The notes under the pieces are model-generated. The model did no database searches. It was not told the DNA's origin and worked only from the letters and a program-made list of their open reading frames with translations. Below are positions 26,469-38,498 of a stretch of DNA of 64,000 nucleotides, piece after piece. The position numbers and the translations under genes are program-made. The stretch is from Porodaedalea pini (taxonomy: Eukaryota; Basidiomycota; Agaricomycetes; Hymenochaetales; Hymenochaetaceae). Numbering within the stretch: position 1 is the stretch's first letter; each line of letters opens with the position of its first letter. The stretch is taken from positions 1,798,001-1,862,000 of the forward strand of contig NBAY01000001.1 in assembly GCA_002794775.1 (NCBI GenBank), in the 5' to 3' direction.

Positions 26469-29400
26469 ATGGGTAAGGCAACGTTGAAGACTGGTTCAGT
26501 TCAAGCACGGGCACTTTCCAATCGGCGAGCGCCCGCAGACTCTGAAGAATCGGATCCCGACTTTATCAACAATGCGCCTTATGAATACGAAAGGAAACCT
26601 AAGAGAGGCCGGAAGAAAACAGTACCCGTCAGCCGTGGTAAAGCTCAACGAATCGGCCAGCAAGCAGTAGCTTCTAAAGATCAAACAGGCAAGCAAATGA
26701 AGCCTTGATCACACGATTGCACTGTTTGACGTAACTATGACTTTCATACTGTTTAGACTCAGAGTCTCAGTCGCAACCTCAGAACGTATTAGCGCAACTT
26801 TTTGGACCTAGTAATGCATTTCTGACAGCTTTCACGAATTCGGTTGCTAACTTCCTACCTGTCAGTGCTAAAGAATGTAGTGCAGGGATCTGACTCTGAA
26901 GATGAAGATGACAACGAAGACGGCATGGAAGATAGTGGAGACGACTATTCGCGCGGCGACTATTCCGAAGAAGAAAATCACGCGTCTTCCCGAAAATATG
27001 TCGGACTGCATCCTTCTTTGTCTCGCCCGACCGTCAAGGCCGGGGATGTATCAGTCACAGGTATGACCTCAGGCATAGAGTAATATTGACCATGCTGACC
27101 ATGTTGATATCAAGAACCTGATTCAGATGCTTCTGCAAAGTTTCTTGTACATAAGCACTCTCTCAAGCAAACAGCAGACGGTAAGAACTTATTATCCCTC
27201 ATCCATCATTTACCAGTTTTAATATTTCACTCCCACTCTAGAGGAGTCGGTTACAGAGTCAGAATCAGAAGCAGAAGACATGTTTGCTCCCTTAAGCCTC
27301 GCATCGAAGGATGAAAATGCGGCTGAAAATAAGAGCAGTAAAACCAAAGAACCAGCCACGTCTACAAGCTCCGACACGGAAGCGGATGACGATTTTGAAC
27401 TGGATGATCCATTTGTAAGCATTTCATCAACTCGATTGAACTTTTATTATATCAAATACAGACTCTAAACCCTCGACCATCGTTCTCAAGAGACGTCTCG
27501 CAACCACTCGTTCCATTTGTACTTGACTCTGAGAGAAACATAAAGATCCCTGCTCCCATTAATATCTTCCTTCGCGAATATCAGCGAGAAGGTGTCCGTT
27601 TCTTCTACGATCGCTACAAAGAAGGGAGAGGGGGCGTACTTGGAGATGATATGGGCTTGGTGCGTTTTATTGTCCTTAGCTAAATGGCAATTTATCGACA
27701 GCTTGAATTTGTTTTGAGTAGGGCAAAACCATACAAGTCATTTCATTCCTGGCAGCCATTATGGACAAATATAACGATAGGCGTGATATGGATCGACGTC
27801 GGAAACATGTGGCCCGGCTTCAGGATGGCCAAGAATGGAGAAATTATAGGCGCCTGCCTCCAGCCAATACAATGTGGCCTACCTGTTTGATCATTGCACC
27901 GAGTACAGTCGTGCATAATTGGGAACGCGAGTTTGAAACGGTTTGTCTTGTATATGCTTCGTAGATACGCAGAGAAGATATTTATGGTCTGCGTAGTGGG
28001 CCTATTTTGAACTTGGCATGTACACGGGCCCACCGGAGCAGCGAAGACAAGCTCTGAAGGATTTCAAGTTGGGAAGGCTTGACGTCTGTAAGCGTGGCAG
28101 AGGCTATACTTGTCACGCCGTTTACAACTGATATCTTGTGTTGCTTGTAGTGATTACGTCTTTTGACACTGCTCGCGGGGACATCGAACTCCTTTCAGAC
28201 CTTCCGTGGTCGGTGATATTTGTTGACGAGGCCCACAAGTTGAAAAATCCAGCCTCGAAGATTACTCTAGCATTCAACCAATTCGTTTGTGAAGCGCGCT
28301 TCGGACTGACGGGAACGGCTATTCAAAATGCATACGAAGAGATGTGGACGCTTCTCGATTGGTCAAATCGCGGGAGGTTAGGCTCGTTGAAAGAGTGGCG
28401 AGCTGCGGTGTCGAGGCCCTTAGCTGTTGGCCAAAGTGCCAGTGCCAGTGAGGGTGAGAGGGCAGTCGCCAAGGTACACATCTTATCTAAATGCTTGTTT
28501 GTTATAATCTGAGACGTAGTTCCACAGGCCGTGGCGCACATCCTCGTCACAAAACTACTTCCCGCGTTCTTCCTGCGTCGGTCTGCCTCTCTCTTCTCTC
28601 TTCATCGAGATCAATACTGAAGCCATAGTCAGGACGAAGGACCTCATTCGCGACCAGGTAAATGAATGGTGCTTCCATGCCTTCACGCCTTAGCACGATT
28701 ATTTATGTTTCCGACAGTTACCACAAAAGATAGATGAAGTGGTTTTCTGCCCACTGACACCGCAGCAGATCACAGTGTACAAGCGCATTCTTGCTCACCG
28801 AGAAATGCGAATCAAGATCAACGGCCCTGCGCCCCAGGTCGACACGGTACCCTGCGATTGCGGTTCGGGCTTAACGTATGTTCGTGAAGAAAATTATGTA
28901 CGCCAGATATAGCTAACATCTACGCCCATTCATCCCCAGTCGTGGGAAATGTTGTCACGCCATGGATTCTGCGCACTTCTTCACTTATTTGACAATCTTA
29001 CTTAAAATATCGAATCATCTCGCTTTGATTCTGCCATGTGAGTCAAACCTGTCGTCGCTCTATCTTTCTGTTCTACATCTTCTCACCCCTTGCTTCTTTC
29101 AGCTCCCAATGATACGGAGGAACAGGTTAGCTTAATTATAACCGAGCCTACAGAGCTTGAATCCCAACCTCTCTTTAGACCAAGCGCAATCGCGAGATCT
29201 CCAAAATCGCCTTCGAAAGGCAAATTATTCCAAAGTACGGACCAGCGATTCTACTGCCGCAGTTCTGCGGGAAGTGGGACGTACGTTCCCTATTTTCCAT
29301 CTATAAAATAGTTGATGAATCGAAGAATCTAGGTGCTTAATTTGCTACTAAAAGAATGGCAAAAGGATCGTACAAACAAAGTGTTGATCTTCACAAAATC

Positions 29401-31158
29401 CGTTAAGCTTCTGGACATGTTAGATTATCATCTAAACAGCAATAGTGAGTGTCCAACTATGAACTTGTCCGCTTTATCAATGTATTCTTATGCTATGTCC
29501 CTTACCAAAAGGTTTCAATTTCTGCAGACTGGACGGGTCTACAAAGCAAAATGAACGTAAGTTACATAGTGTGAGCCACTGCGTCCTTTTGTTACGAAGC
29601 CTTTACAGGAATGCCTCTTATCGACAAGTTCAACAATGATCCTGAGATTTATGTTTTCTTGATCTCGACGTTGGCCGGTGGAACTGGTCTCAACTTGACA
29701 AGTGCGAACAAGGTCGTCATCTTTGGTACGGACATGCTGGTTCTCCTTTATGAATACCAGTGCTTACGGTACTCATGTCAGATCCAAATTGGAGTATGTC
29801 TAAGCATTCGCCACGTCCGTCCGTACTAATGCGACGTTCTAGATCCGGCTCACGACCTTCAGGCTATGGACCGTGCATATCGGTTCGGTCAAACACGCGA
29901 CGTGCATGTGTATCGCCTTCTCGGCGCAGGGTCCATAGAGGAGCTTATATACTCTAGACAAGTCTATAAACAACAGATGATGAAGATCGGATATGAAGCC
30001 AGCCACCAGACAAGGTACATGAAGAGCGGGGTTCGGTTGAATTTACCACTTACGTACTCTGACCAACCTTCAGATACTTTGAAGGAGTGCAAGGCGACAC
30101 CAAGAGAAAGGGTGAGCTGTTTGGCGCAGATAATCTCTTCAAACTACACGAGGACACGCTGGCGACAAAGATGGCTGTGAGAACAGTCATATATTGACCT
30201 CTGCAATTTGCACTGACGCTACGACATGCCTTTTGGTAGATCGAGAGAGCTCACCTAGCTGAGTTTGACTGGGCTCTTGCCAACATGGAAGGGAACAAAA
30301 AGGGAAAAAGGAAAAGCCTTGCCAGTGAAACAAAGGAGGCTTTAGAAGCTGAAGCAAGATCTCAAGCCCAAGAAGACGTAATACTCTTCTAGCCACTTGG
30401 CCTTTACAATAGACTGAATCAGCTTTCTTCAATAGGGTGATCTGCGTGGCCTAGCGACTCTCCTTCTCGATGATGGTGAGGTTATTCTGGCGAATTTATT
30501 GTTCGAAATCTCACTGGCAGTACAATCGAAAAGACTTGCCTTCAACACAAAGGAATGAAGCAGTCGATGAAATTCAACAAATTCTAGCTGCAGGGACTAT
30601 CAAATACACTCATCAAAACGAAGATCTGCTACGTCCAAGTCGAGTTGAAGAAGTATCCTTGGCTGACTCATTGAAGGTTAGAGCGTCTTCTTTATATTTT
30701 CCCATGTTTTCTTTGTCTCTTACCAAGCAATTTGTACTAGAAATTTCGTAAACGCAAGGCTGATGAAGAGTCCTCGAGAGAGAGGGGTCAACATCGCCAT
30801 TCGCGTCGCCCAAAGGTCGAGCCAGAGCCCGTGCCAGAGTGGCCACCACGACGCAGTCATCACCCGCAACCTTTGTCGCCAAAGTCAAAGTATGGGATGC
30901 CTTGTCATCTGGTATGGTCTACGTTGACATCCTCTCTATCACTTTATCATAGGCTTCGGTCCAGACAAAAGGCGCTCATCGACGCCGGTCTTATTAGCAA
31001 TGCCAATGAGCTCCCAACGTTTGCAGCAAAATTGTGAGTCGCTCATGCCCCGATGCTTCCCGCCAACGTTCTAATCCTGTTGTCATAGCGGAGCCATGTC
31101 CCCCGAAGAGCAATCGGAAGTTATTGAAAAACTCGACCAGCATGCTAGAAGACGATGA
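26469..31158 (+). CDS. ERCC6L2-like Snf2-family DNA-dependent ATPase
   Basis: A multi-exon gene. An acidic disordered N-terminus ([28 protein letters not shown]) precedes the Snf2 core. The core has [18 protein letters not shown], the Walker A loop GDDMGLGKT split by an intron, [25 protein letters not shown], the DEAH box [29 protein letters not shown] and FFLRR. After motif III comes a Cys cluster, [14 protein letters not shown], seen in ERCC6L2/RAD26L and absent from Rad54 or CSB. The C-terminal lobe has [39 protein letters not shown] and [21 protein letters not shown]. The end is ...[20 protein letters not shown], stop 31156-31158. ERCC6L2-type ATPases act in DNA repair and transcription-linked genome maintenance. 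Intron 1 begins with GC (ACAG|GCAAGC). Confidence 0.85.
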
Positions 31159-31387
31159 TTATTATATTTCTTGTTTCAATGCTCGTTGTCCTGTTGCTTC
31201 CATTGTTCTACCTCTTCTTGGTCGGTTTCTTTATCCTTATCTCAGTTTGTTCAATTCTTTGTATGTGTATTTTATTACATCTATTATGCATTCATAGCTA
31301 GTTATTGCAGCTGCAAATTTCAAGTACGCGAGAAACAGAAGAGGGGGGCATGTTTGTTCCGGTACGTTGCAATCGCAACGTCCGTCA

Positions 31388-33644
31388 TCAGTCATGGACT
31401 TCACTGCGGATCATCTGAGCGAGCTTTGCATTTCGCGGAACGATCATGCACTTGAAGGGCTTGGGGGACCTATCCAACGTTCACACTTCAGCTAATGAGA
31501 TAGGTGGGATGCGTTGAGACTCACAGAATTATCTCATTCTCGAACTCAAACTTAGGGAGCTCGTCGATTCCCGTTGCGGGATTTGTGTAAGGTCGAATGT
31601 CGAATATCGCCAACACATTTACCATCGTCATCCACAGTATCTGGTCTGCGAAGTATTTGCCAGGACAGACCCTTGAGGAGAACATTTTAAGAAATTGAAA
31701 ATAAATTGGATTATAACGCAGACCTTCTTCCAAAGCCGAATACAATGGAGCTAGGATCATCTTCGGGCGTGACCGTCGTTTCTCCGGCCAGGCTTGCTTT
31801 TCGGATATCTTGTTTACTTGCATGCCTTTCCGGATCAAACACTTCCGGCTTCGCGAACACATCCTCGTTTCGCATCATTTGCCTACGGAAGGCATCAGTG
31901 CAAAGCCGTTAGCATGTAAAAGTGGAAGGTCGAACCATATGTTGGCGATTGTCATGGTCCCTTCTGGGATTGTCCATTCGCGGTAGGCTTCTGTCTGAGT
32001 CGACCGGTGAGGAATGCCTAATCACTTTTGTAAGAATACACAACCCGAGGGCAAAAGTGTCAATCCGACTGCTTACCTAGAGGTAGAGCAGGATAGATGC
32101 TTATCGAGCCCGATGTCTTAGATCGATAAATGGTTTATGGTCAAGGAAGTAAACGTACCGGTATAGCTCTGTCAATATGCAGTCAATATAAGGTAGGTTG
32201 TTCCTGTCATCGATGGTAGGCAACCGGTCCATCCCTGTAACCCTGTCAATTTCGCCCTGGGCACGTTTCGCGACATCGCTATGGAGCGTCATCAATAAGA
32301 AAAATGTTGTGAGTGTAGACTTTGTCTGAGGATTTGCGTTAGTGTGTGCAATGTATGCAATTACCCGTGACTGCAACTTACTGTGTCTGTCCCGGCTATT
32401 GAAAGACAGATTAAGACAGGTCTTGCGAAACAAAATAGGGGACTTACCATTGTAGATCGTGACTCCTATATTCATGATGTCTTCTTCATGTTCCTTGTCA
32501 ACTACACCCGTCCCTTCATATTCGTCCAGTAGATCGGATATCAAGCAGGGCGGATTAGAACCGGCAGTCTGTGGAAATTCGATTAGTAACCTAAACTGAT
32601 TCTTCGATACAGATAGTCATTGATAAGATACGTACTCTCTTCGCCTTGAGTTCATCTAATGGAACTGTCATAACTGATCTGACAACTTTACGAGTTTTCG
32701 CTGCAAGCCGTTTCAACCCCATTCCAGGAAGCCATGCGGGCACATGGCGCACTACAAATGCGAAGGGCACAATCAGCTTCGTATGATTAAAGTGAATCAG
32801 ACATATCAGCGACTGCACTTACGGAACGGAAAGAAATCTATGATTGTCGTTCCTAGGCTGCCTGAGCTTGACGTCATGTACACAGCTCGCTCGACGAGGT
32901 CAACATATGCATCATCGTTCGACACTACTTCGTGACCATATGTGATCAAGACAACGATCCCGGCGATAAGACTAAAAGGGCGTCAATTGGCACAACTCTT
33001 GGCTCTACTGCTAATTCGACACTCGTACCCATGTATGTGACCAAGAAAGCCATCTGGACTCTCTAGCAAAAGGCGAAGAAACTTGCTGATCTCGTGCTCT
33101 TGCATGGGCCGGAAAGATGCTGATGTTTGAGGGCCAAAGTACTGATGCATGATGCGGCGATGCTTGCGGAACCGCGCCCCATATCCAAGAAGTGGAAGTA
33201 TATTCCCCCATCCCATTCTGAGTTAGAGGGTCAGCTATGCGGGATGAAGAAAGATCCAACACTTGCAATTGAATGAGTGGAATATATGACCGATCCGAGA
33301 AGGACAAGCTCTTCTTCTCTAGTAGATCGCGTGCCGCCGTGACGGAGTTCAGGACAACGATTGAACGTCCAAGAGCATAGGTATAAATCACATCGCCTGC
33401 AGCATAGAGAACATGTTAAAAGAAAGGAAGTGATCTAGGTGACAAAAAAGGTACCATATGTTCTATACCACTCTGCATACACCTTCCAAGGCTTGCTCAA
33501 CGGAATTTTCCTCGCGTGTCCTATAAGCAGATCTGAAGGTGGACCTGGAGGAAAGTGATAAACTGTGGCTTGCTGCTTCCATTTTATGACTAGTCCCAGG
33601 AGGATCGCGGAAGCGATAACGAGAAGGTCTAATCCTGAGACCAT
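31388..33644 (-). CDS. Cytochrome P450 monooxygenase, copy C (diverged, intact)
   Basis: Same exon architecture as copies A, B and D but clearly older in sequence. The N-terminal anchor is MVSGLDLLVIASAILLGLVI, followed by FPPGPPSDLLIGHARK. Later come RYGARFRKHRRIMHQ-like residues, HEEDIMNIGVTIYN, AGTDT in a 14-nt exon (32395-32382), ELYR, a 23-nt exon (32099-32077) giving I-Y-P-A-L-P-L-G, FDPERH, and FGFGRRVCPGKYF with the heme Cys. Stop TGA is at 31388-31390 after ...KLAQMIRSEVHD. No internal stop or frameshift was found when exons were placed by comparison. Exon 2 ends at a GC donor (CAATT|GCAAGT) where the other copies have GT. It is convergent with the ERCC6L2-like gene (230 bp between stops). 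Confidence 0.88.
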
Positions 33645-35294
33645 ACTTGCAAAAGCTCAAGAAAGAGCCACTGACAACGAAGAAGCAAGAATGGACCTTC
33701 TTTTATACAGTCGATGGATGCCTTCATATCACGGGCGAAACACCGGTAGTGTTGACCCTATTCACGAGTCGTCATGTTCATAATCTGTTCTTTTGAATGC
33801 AAGATAGATTTCTCTGCCCTAAAACACAACAGAATCCAATTTACGATAGTGATCCTGCTCCTGTGGAGGAAAACGAACCAATGAAACCAAGGCGCGCACC
33901 GCTGAGGAGCTAGGAACGGGAAGTTTCGGCGATGCCAGCAATGATTAGGGGCGCTGGCAGAGCTCAATGGGATATGACGGGGCTTGTCGACTATCCCGCA
34001 AGGTAGGGAGATCACGAAAAGAGGGGTATCCCGATTGTGGCGGGGCTGAAAGCTCGTGCTAGTGGCTGCATGTTAATGTTTCATGTCCCGCAGTTCAGCA
34101 GCGATGATTTTGTCAATTTCAGAACGATATAAGAACAGATGCGGCTGGCCGGACCAGCGTATCGGATTTTATGTCAGCCGAAGTCTTGAGTCTGACAAGA
34201 TGCCTATGAGTTCACTGGCCAGCGCCGACACTTTACAAGGGCAAGCGCTCGCATCAGAACTTAGTCGGAGCAGGAAGTTTGACAATCTGCGTGAGGTTGT
34301 GGTGTAGGCAAAAGATGCGGTAGTCGGACGCGAGAAGAGTATCGCGTATACTACGACGCGTTTTCAAGCTCCGACTTTGAACCCCACTTGAATGCTCGTC
34401 GCTGCGCCTCTGAAGGAGCAAAACCTGCCAAAGATCTAGATGCAAAAAAAAGGGCTTACAAAGTCTAAACAAAGCATGAATTAACAAAGGAATGTGATAT
34501 TAATACTCATTATTATCACAAAACGAGTTTCTTTTGCAGCACAAGAAAATCAGGAGCGACGAGAACACAAGGAATCGGCGTGAGCCTGATTGGCTCAATA
34601 TTAATGTAGACACTCGTGCACTGCTGGCAAATGCATGAAATGTGCTTGGTATTCCTTCTGTGTAGATGTTAATTGCATATATATATACCTCTGTAGGCAT
34701 CAGAACCAGACAAATTTCGCCCTAGCCTCCAGAGGTGAAGCTCAACATCTTAAAACAATGCAACGCGTGCTTGAGCCAGAGACATAGTAGCTTACTCCGG
34801 CGCAAGCATAGTACTATGTAGCGTAAGCCGCTTTGACAGTGGAAGATGATTTCTCGATCATCTGTTATCTCAGTCATGGCCTTTGACCACGGACTGTGGA
34901 TGTAGAGCGCTATCGAATCTATTATGGCGGTGGAATGAATACGAAGTAAAGTTTTCCCTATCTCAAGGCCCATTTGAATGTTTTATGCAAGTTCAATTTT
35001 ACTTCCGATAACGTGAATTTGAAGTCGCTGGAGCAAATGGAGCAAGCTAGGAGGCGGAGACTCGATCATCTCGACGAGTACGAAGCCAGATAACCAGTTC
35101 TATGTAGTTCGGGTCATTCGCTTCCTCAAACGCCTTGAATAGCTAGAGAAACGGTTGCAAACGAATTTGAATCCAATGGGAAGCTCCATAAGCCGAGGCT
35201 CGTAATTTGCTGGATACATTCTATAAACAAACTTGCATAAGACTGACTTCATTATAGGAAGAAAACGGACAATCTACTAATTCCACATCACTCT
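33645..35294. other. Intergenic region; no supported gene
   Basis: About 1.65 kb between the P450-C start and the TMA64 stop. Open frames are all under 90 codons, without motifs or usable splice partners. An AT-rich stretch with tatatatata lies near 34680. It should contain the P450-C promoter near 33.65-34 kb. Confidence 0.45.
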
Positions 35295-37503
35295 CTATTT
35301 CTTTTTCACCGTTGTCAAATGGCTCTCCTTAATCCACGCCTTTGGCACGCCCTTCGTCATCAGCAGGTCCTTCACAGCCTTTAGCTGCTTACCCTGCACC
35401 ATCACCTCCAAGCCTGCGCCCTTCCCGGGAAGTGGCGCGACGGCGGTCGAGCTCGCGCACGCCCGGCGCAGCTCCTCGGCTAGCATGTTTGCATCAAGAT
35501 GATATCCTTCAAAATTCGTCACCAACGTGCATGCTTTGCGTCCTTGTCGCAGCTTTATGGAGACGAGGACTGGCTGTAATTTTCCTTTCCTGTATACCAA
35601 AAACATGTAAGCGCTTGCATAATCAAGAGGTGAGAAGACGAGAACGAGAAGGCAAGATACGTACTTGAGGATGTCGTCCTTACCATCGGCTTCAATGCGA
35701 TGCCAGGGCTGCATCTTTTCGATGAGACGGCGCGTGAGCTCATCGCGCTTCATAAACTCTGGTACATCGCTTCCCTTCGTAGCAAGCACGCCGTGCAAGA
35801 TATCATCGATGTTGATGAACTGTTGTTGATGTGTGTTCACCAGCGATTCGGCAGAGATGTACGCATTGATAGTTTCTTTAACCTCTTGCTGCGTATACAG
35901 TGCCGTCGAGCTTTTTGATGTAGAGAGAAGGTGTATCAGGAAAATCAGACAAGGAGGCCATGGTGAGAGAGAAAGAGGCAGACGTACTCCTTCCTGCTCT
36001 CCTCGAACAAACGTATGCTCTGTTGGTGCGGCTTCCATAACTCTGTAACATTGATCTCGCGCGGGCGGGCGGCCTCTCTTGCCTCCCGCTCCTCTTTTTT
36101 CTCGCGCTTAGCCTCGATTTCCCCAACTGTACGATACATACGATGCGCTTGCACATCCGGGTGAACTGCGTTGACACCAAGGACATGGATGTCGCCGCCG
36201 CCCTTGCCACGCGACTCCTTCAGCCGCAGCAGACCTTCCTTCTCCGCTCCACGCAGAAACGCGCTCAGGCTTTTATGCGCGGAGTGCTTGATATCGATCG
36301 GCGTCGCCGATGAGGCAGTGGATGGAGAGAAGTACGGGAGGTGTGCAGGACGTGCGGGCAAGATATGTTGCGTGTAAAGAAGCGTGGAGGGTAGAGGGAA
36401 GGAAGCGGGTGGGAATGCAGCGAGTGATGTGCGGATTGCTTGTAATAGGGCAGTGCGTAGGATAGTGGATACCTCTGTGGAGAGATTAGCATGATTACTC
36501 GAGAGACATCAATGGTTACGTGCCCTGAGGATCTACAGGCGGGGGCGCCGCGTCTTCCGCTGCCTCTCCAGCTTCAGAGGACGGCGGGGGTGTCGCTTCT
36601 TCCGGATGCTCATGCTCCCTTGCAGCTTTCTTCGAGTCATCATCACCCAGCGTCGCCCTTTCATCTTCGCCTTTGACCATTGGCTCCGGCTCCGGTGGGT
36701 CGCCACGCCCACCCATTTCCCACAGTTTGTCTCTATACATGTGCAACACACGTACCGCCTTCCCACGCGCGTCGTCCTCGCGCACATGTGCGCTCGATGC
36801 GGCCATGCGCCCGACAGCAAGCGGAGGACCGACAGCGCCGGGTATGTAACAGGTCACTGCGACGAGCTGGCCCTCACTAGGGCTGCCGAGCATTTCGACG
36901 ACTTGCTGGCGCGTGCGCATGAGCTATGAGGCGACGGGGGACGAGAAGTCGCTCACCTCCGGCGGCCATGAGGTCCGCGCCATTTTGCAGGACGGAGATG
37001 ACAATGGACGGCGTTGACAGGAAAGGTAAGAGACGCGGTCTCTTCCATAGTGTGTAAACTGCAGATTTTTTCCTGTCAACTTTTTATGAGTGGATAAGAC
37101 GGCATGAACTGCACACCTGTCGGAATCAAATCGTTGTTTCCTTTTCCGAGTGTAAACCAGAGAGGCTCCCCGTCCGCAGAAAGGTATGCAAGCTAAAGCA
37201 AAAATAAATGAATATTAGAACAAAACTTCTTTATTGGATGTTATAATTAGTGCGTACCCCAGGTTCTCCACTGTGTGTTGTGAACTTGACAGACTGCAGG
37301 CCATCTGGGACAAGGAGGTCGCCGACTTCTGAAGACTCAGCTACGGCAGCAGGGTCAAAGTACTCTTGCAGGACGCGTTGCTTCAATTTCCTGCGATCCG
37401 AGTTTCTTAGAGGTGCTAATCAAGGAAAATCAGACTTTAGCTCTGCGCTTCATAAACTGCACTTGCCTGAAGTCTTCAAGTCGTCGAGTGGTTTCTTGAA
37501 CAT
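35295..37503 (-). CDS. TMA64: eIF2D / translation machinery-associated protein 64
   Basis: eIF2D delivers or removes tRNA at the P site of 40S ribosomes and helps recycling and re-initiation. Exon 1 encodes MFKKPLDDLKTS; then APLRNSDRRKLKQRVLQEYF, LAYLSADGEPLWFTLGKGNN and TPSIVISVLQNGADLMAAG (PUA-like domain). Next are LMRTRQQVVEMLGSPSEGQ with an acidic/Pro-rich linker, a SWIB/MDM2-like middle (DIKHSAHKSLSAFLRGAEKE, TELWKPHQQSIRLFEES, EVKETINAYISAESLV) and a C-terminal SUI1 domain (VSIKLRQGRKACTLVTNFE, GLEVMVQGKQLKAVKDLLM). Stop TAG is at 35295-35297. Intron 1 starts with GC (CTTCAG|GCAAGT). The start is only 72 bp from a transposon at 37576, so its promoter is probably inside or beyond inserted DNA. 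Confidence 0.92.
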
Positions 37504-37575
37504 TGTGTGCAACCGCGATTTGCAGAGGGAACAAGTGGAGGCAGTGACTATATGCATGCACTTCTTGATCTCCTA

Positions 37576-38433
37576 AGGTAGGGGAAAGATAAACTCGACA
37601 GGGTGTGACGCGAGTGGCGCTAACCTTACTTGCCTAATCTGGTGACACACAATGTCGAGGGAACTGCTTCTTCAACTGGACACAAACTTGCAATTAAGCC
37701 CCACAGAACTCTTGAGATTGTATTTGGCTAGAGATCTGTGTTTTTAAATTTCAAAAATATGAAGTTTTGGACTTTCTGTTTAAGGAAAAAACTCTTTTTT
37801 GCCAAAGGCCTCAGATTTCATTGTGCAACAACCTGACGGATTTTTGAAAAATTCAACAGGAGATTTTGGCCGGTCTCGGCTATGCCTAAATGACAAATAA
37901 TTTCTATATATAGTAGTTTACACAATATTACTAATGTGCATATCTGCTGCATTTCCTCTGTTCGACTCAGTTACCACCTGCAAAATAATCGATGCTGCCT
38001 CCCTCAAGGAAAAAGACCAGTTGGCTAAAGAATCTAAGCAGTAGAAAGGACTCGGTAAGTACATGGAAATATCTCTCTCTGTTTTATTTTGTGTTTTTGC
38101 ATTCTATAATGCTGATTTTTTATATGACTTAAGTTTGCAGACCGGTTGGCTCGATTCATGGATGCATATTGCCATGGTTTGAATGGGATCCAAGCACAAT
38201 GGGTTAACAGAAGATATCATGGTCACAGGACATTGAATACCACAATTATGGAAGAACTGGATAGAGCAGGCATCTAATTTACTTATACTCTAGACAATTC
38301 TATAACTTGCCTTTGCTTCACCAAAAAAAAAATCTGTACTCGCAATTTTGGCCTCAGGGTCCTTCCTAATGGGGTAATCAGGGTCCGTGACTGTGATGTG
38401 ACTTAGCTTGTTGAGTTTATCTTTCCCCTACCT
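37576..38433. mobile_element. 858-bp TA-flanked terminal-inverted-repeat element
   Basis: The two 25-bp ends, 37576-37600 and 38409-38433, are inverted repeats differing at one base; each begins AGGTAGGGGAAAGATAAACT when read inward. Both ends are flanked by TA (37574-37575 and 38434-38435), as expected of a Tc1/mariner/pogo-type insertion. It contains a decayed coding remnant (37979-38277). It sits 72 bp upstream of the TMA64 start and directly abuts the LINE region. Confidence 0.75.
37979..38277 (+). pseudogene. Decayed ORF inside the TIR element, possible transposase C-terminus
   Basis: Two stretches can be joined by an intron with good borders (donor gtaagt at 38055, acceptor gcag at 38140). 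The second reads DRLARFMDAYCHGLNG, IQAQWVNRRYHGHRT, then MEELDRAGI and TAA. The first ends ...KEKDQLAKESKQ followed by a TAG (38042-38044), so the frame is broken. Composition looks protein-coding and its position inside a TIR element suggests a transposase tail, but I do not recognise the family. Confidence 0.4.
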
Positions 38434-38498
38434 TACTACCATCATCTTGACCGTGGGAAATCTTGTAGTCAAAGCTATCTCTCTTCTCTCTCCTCACT

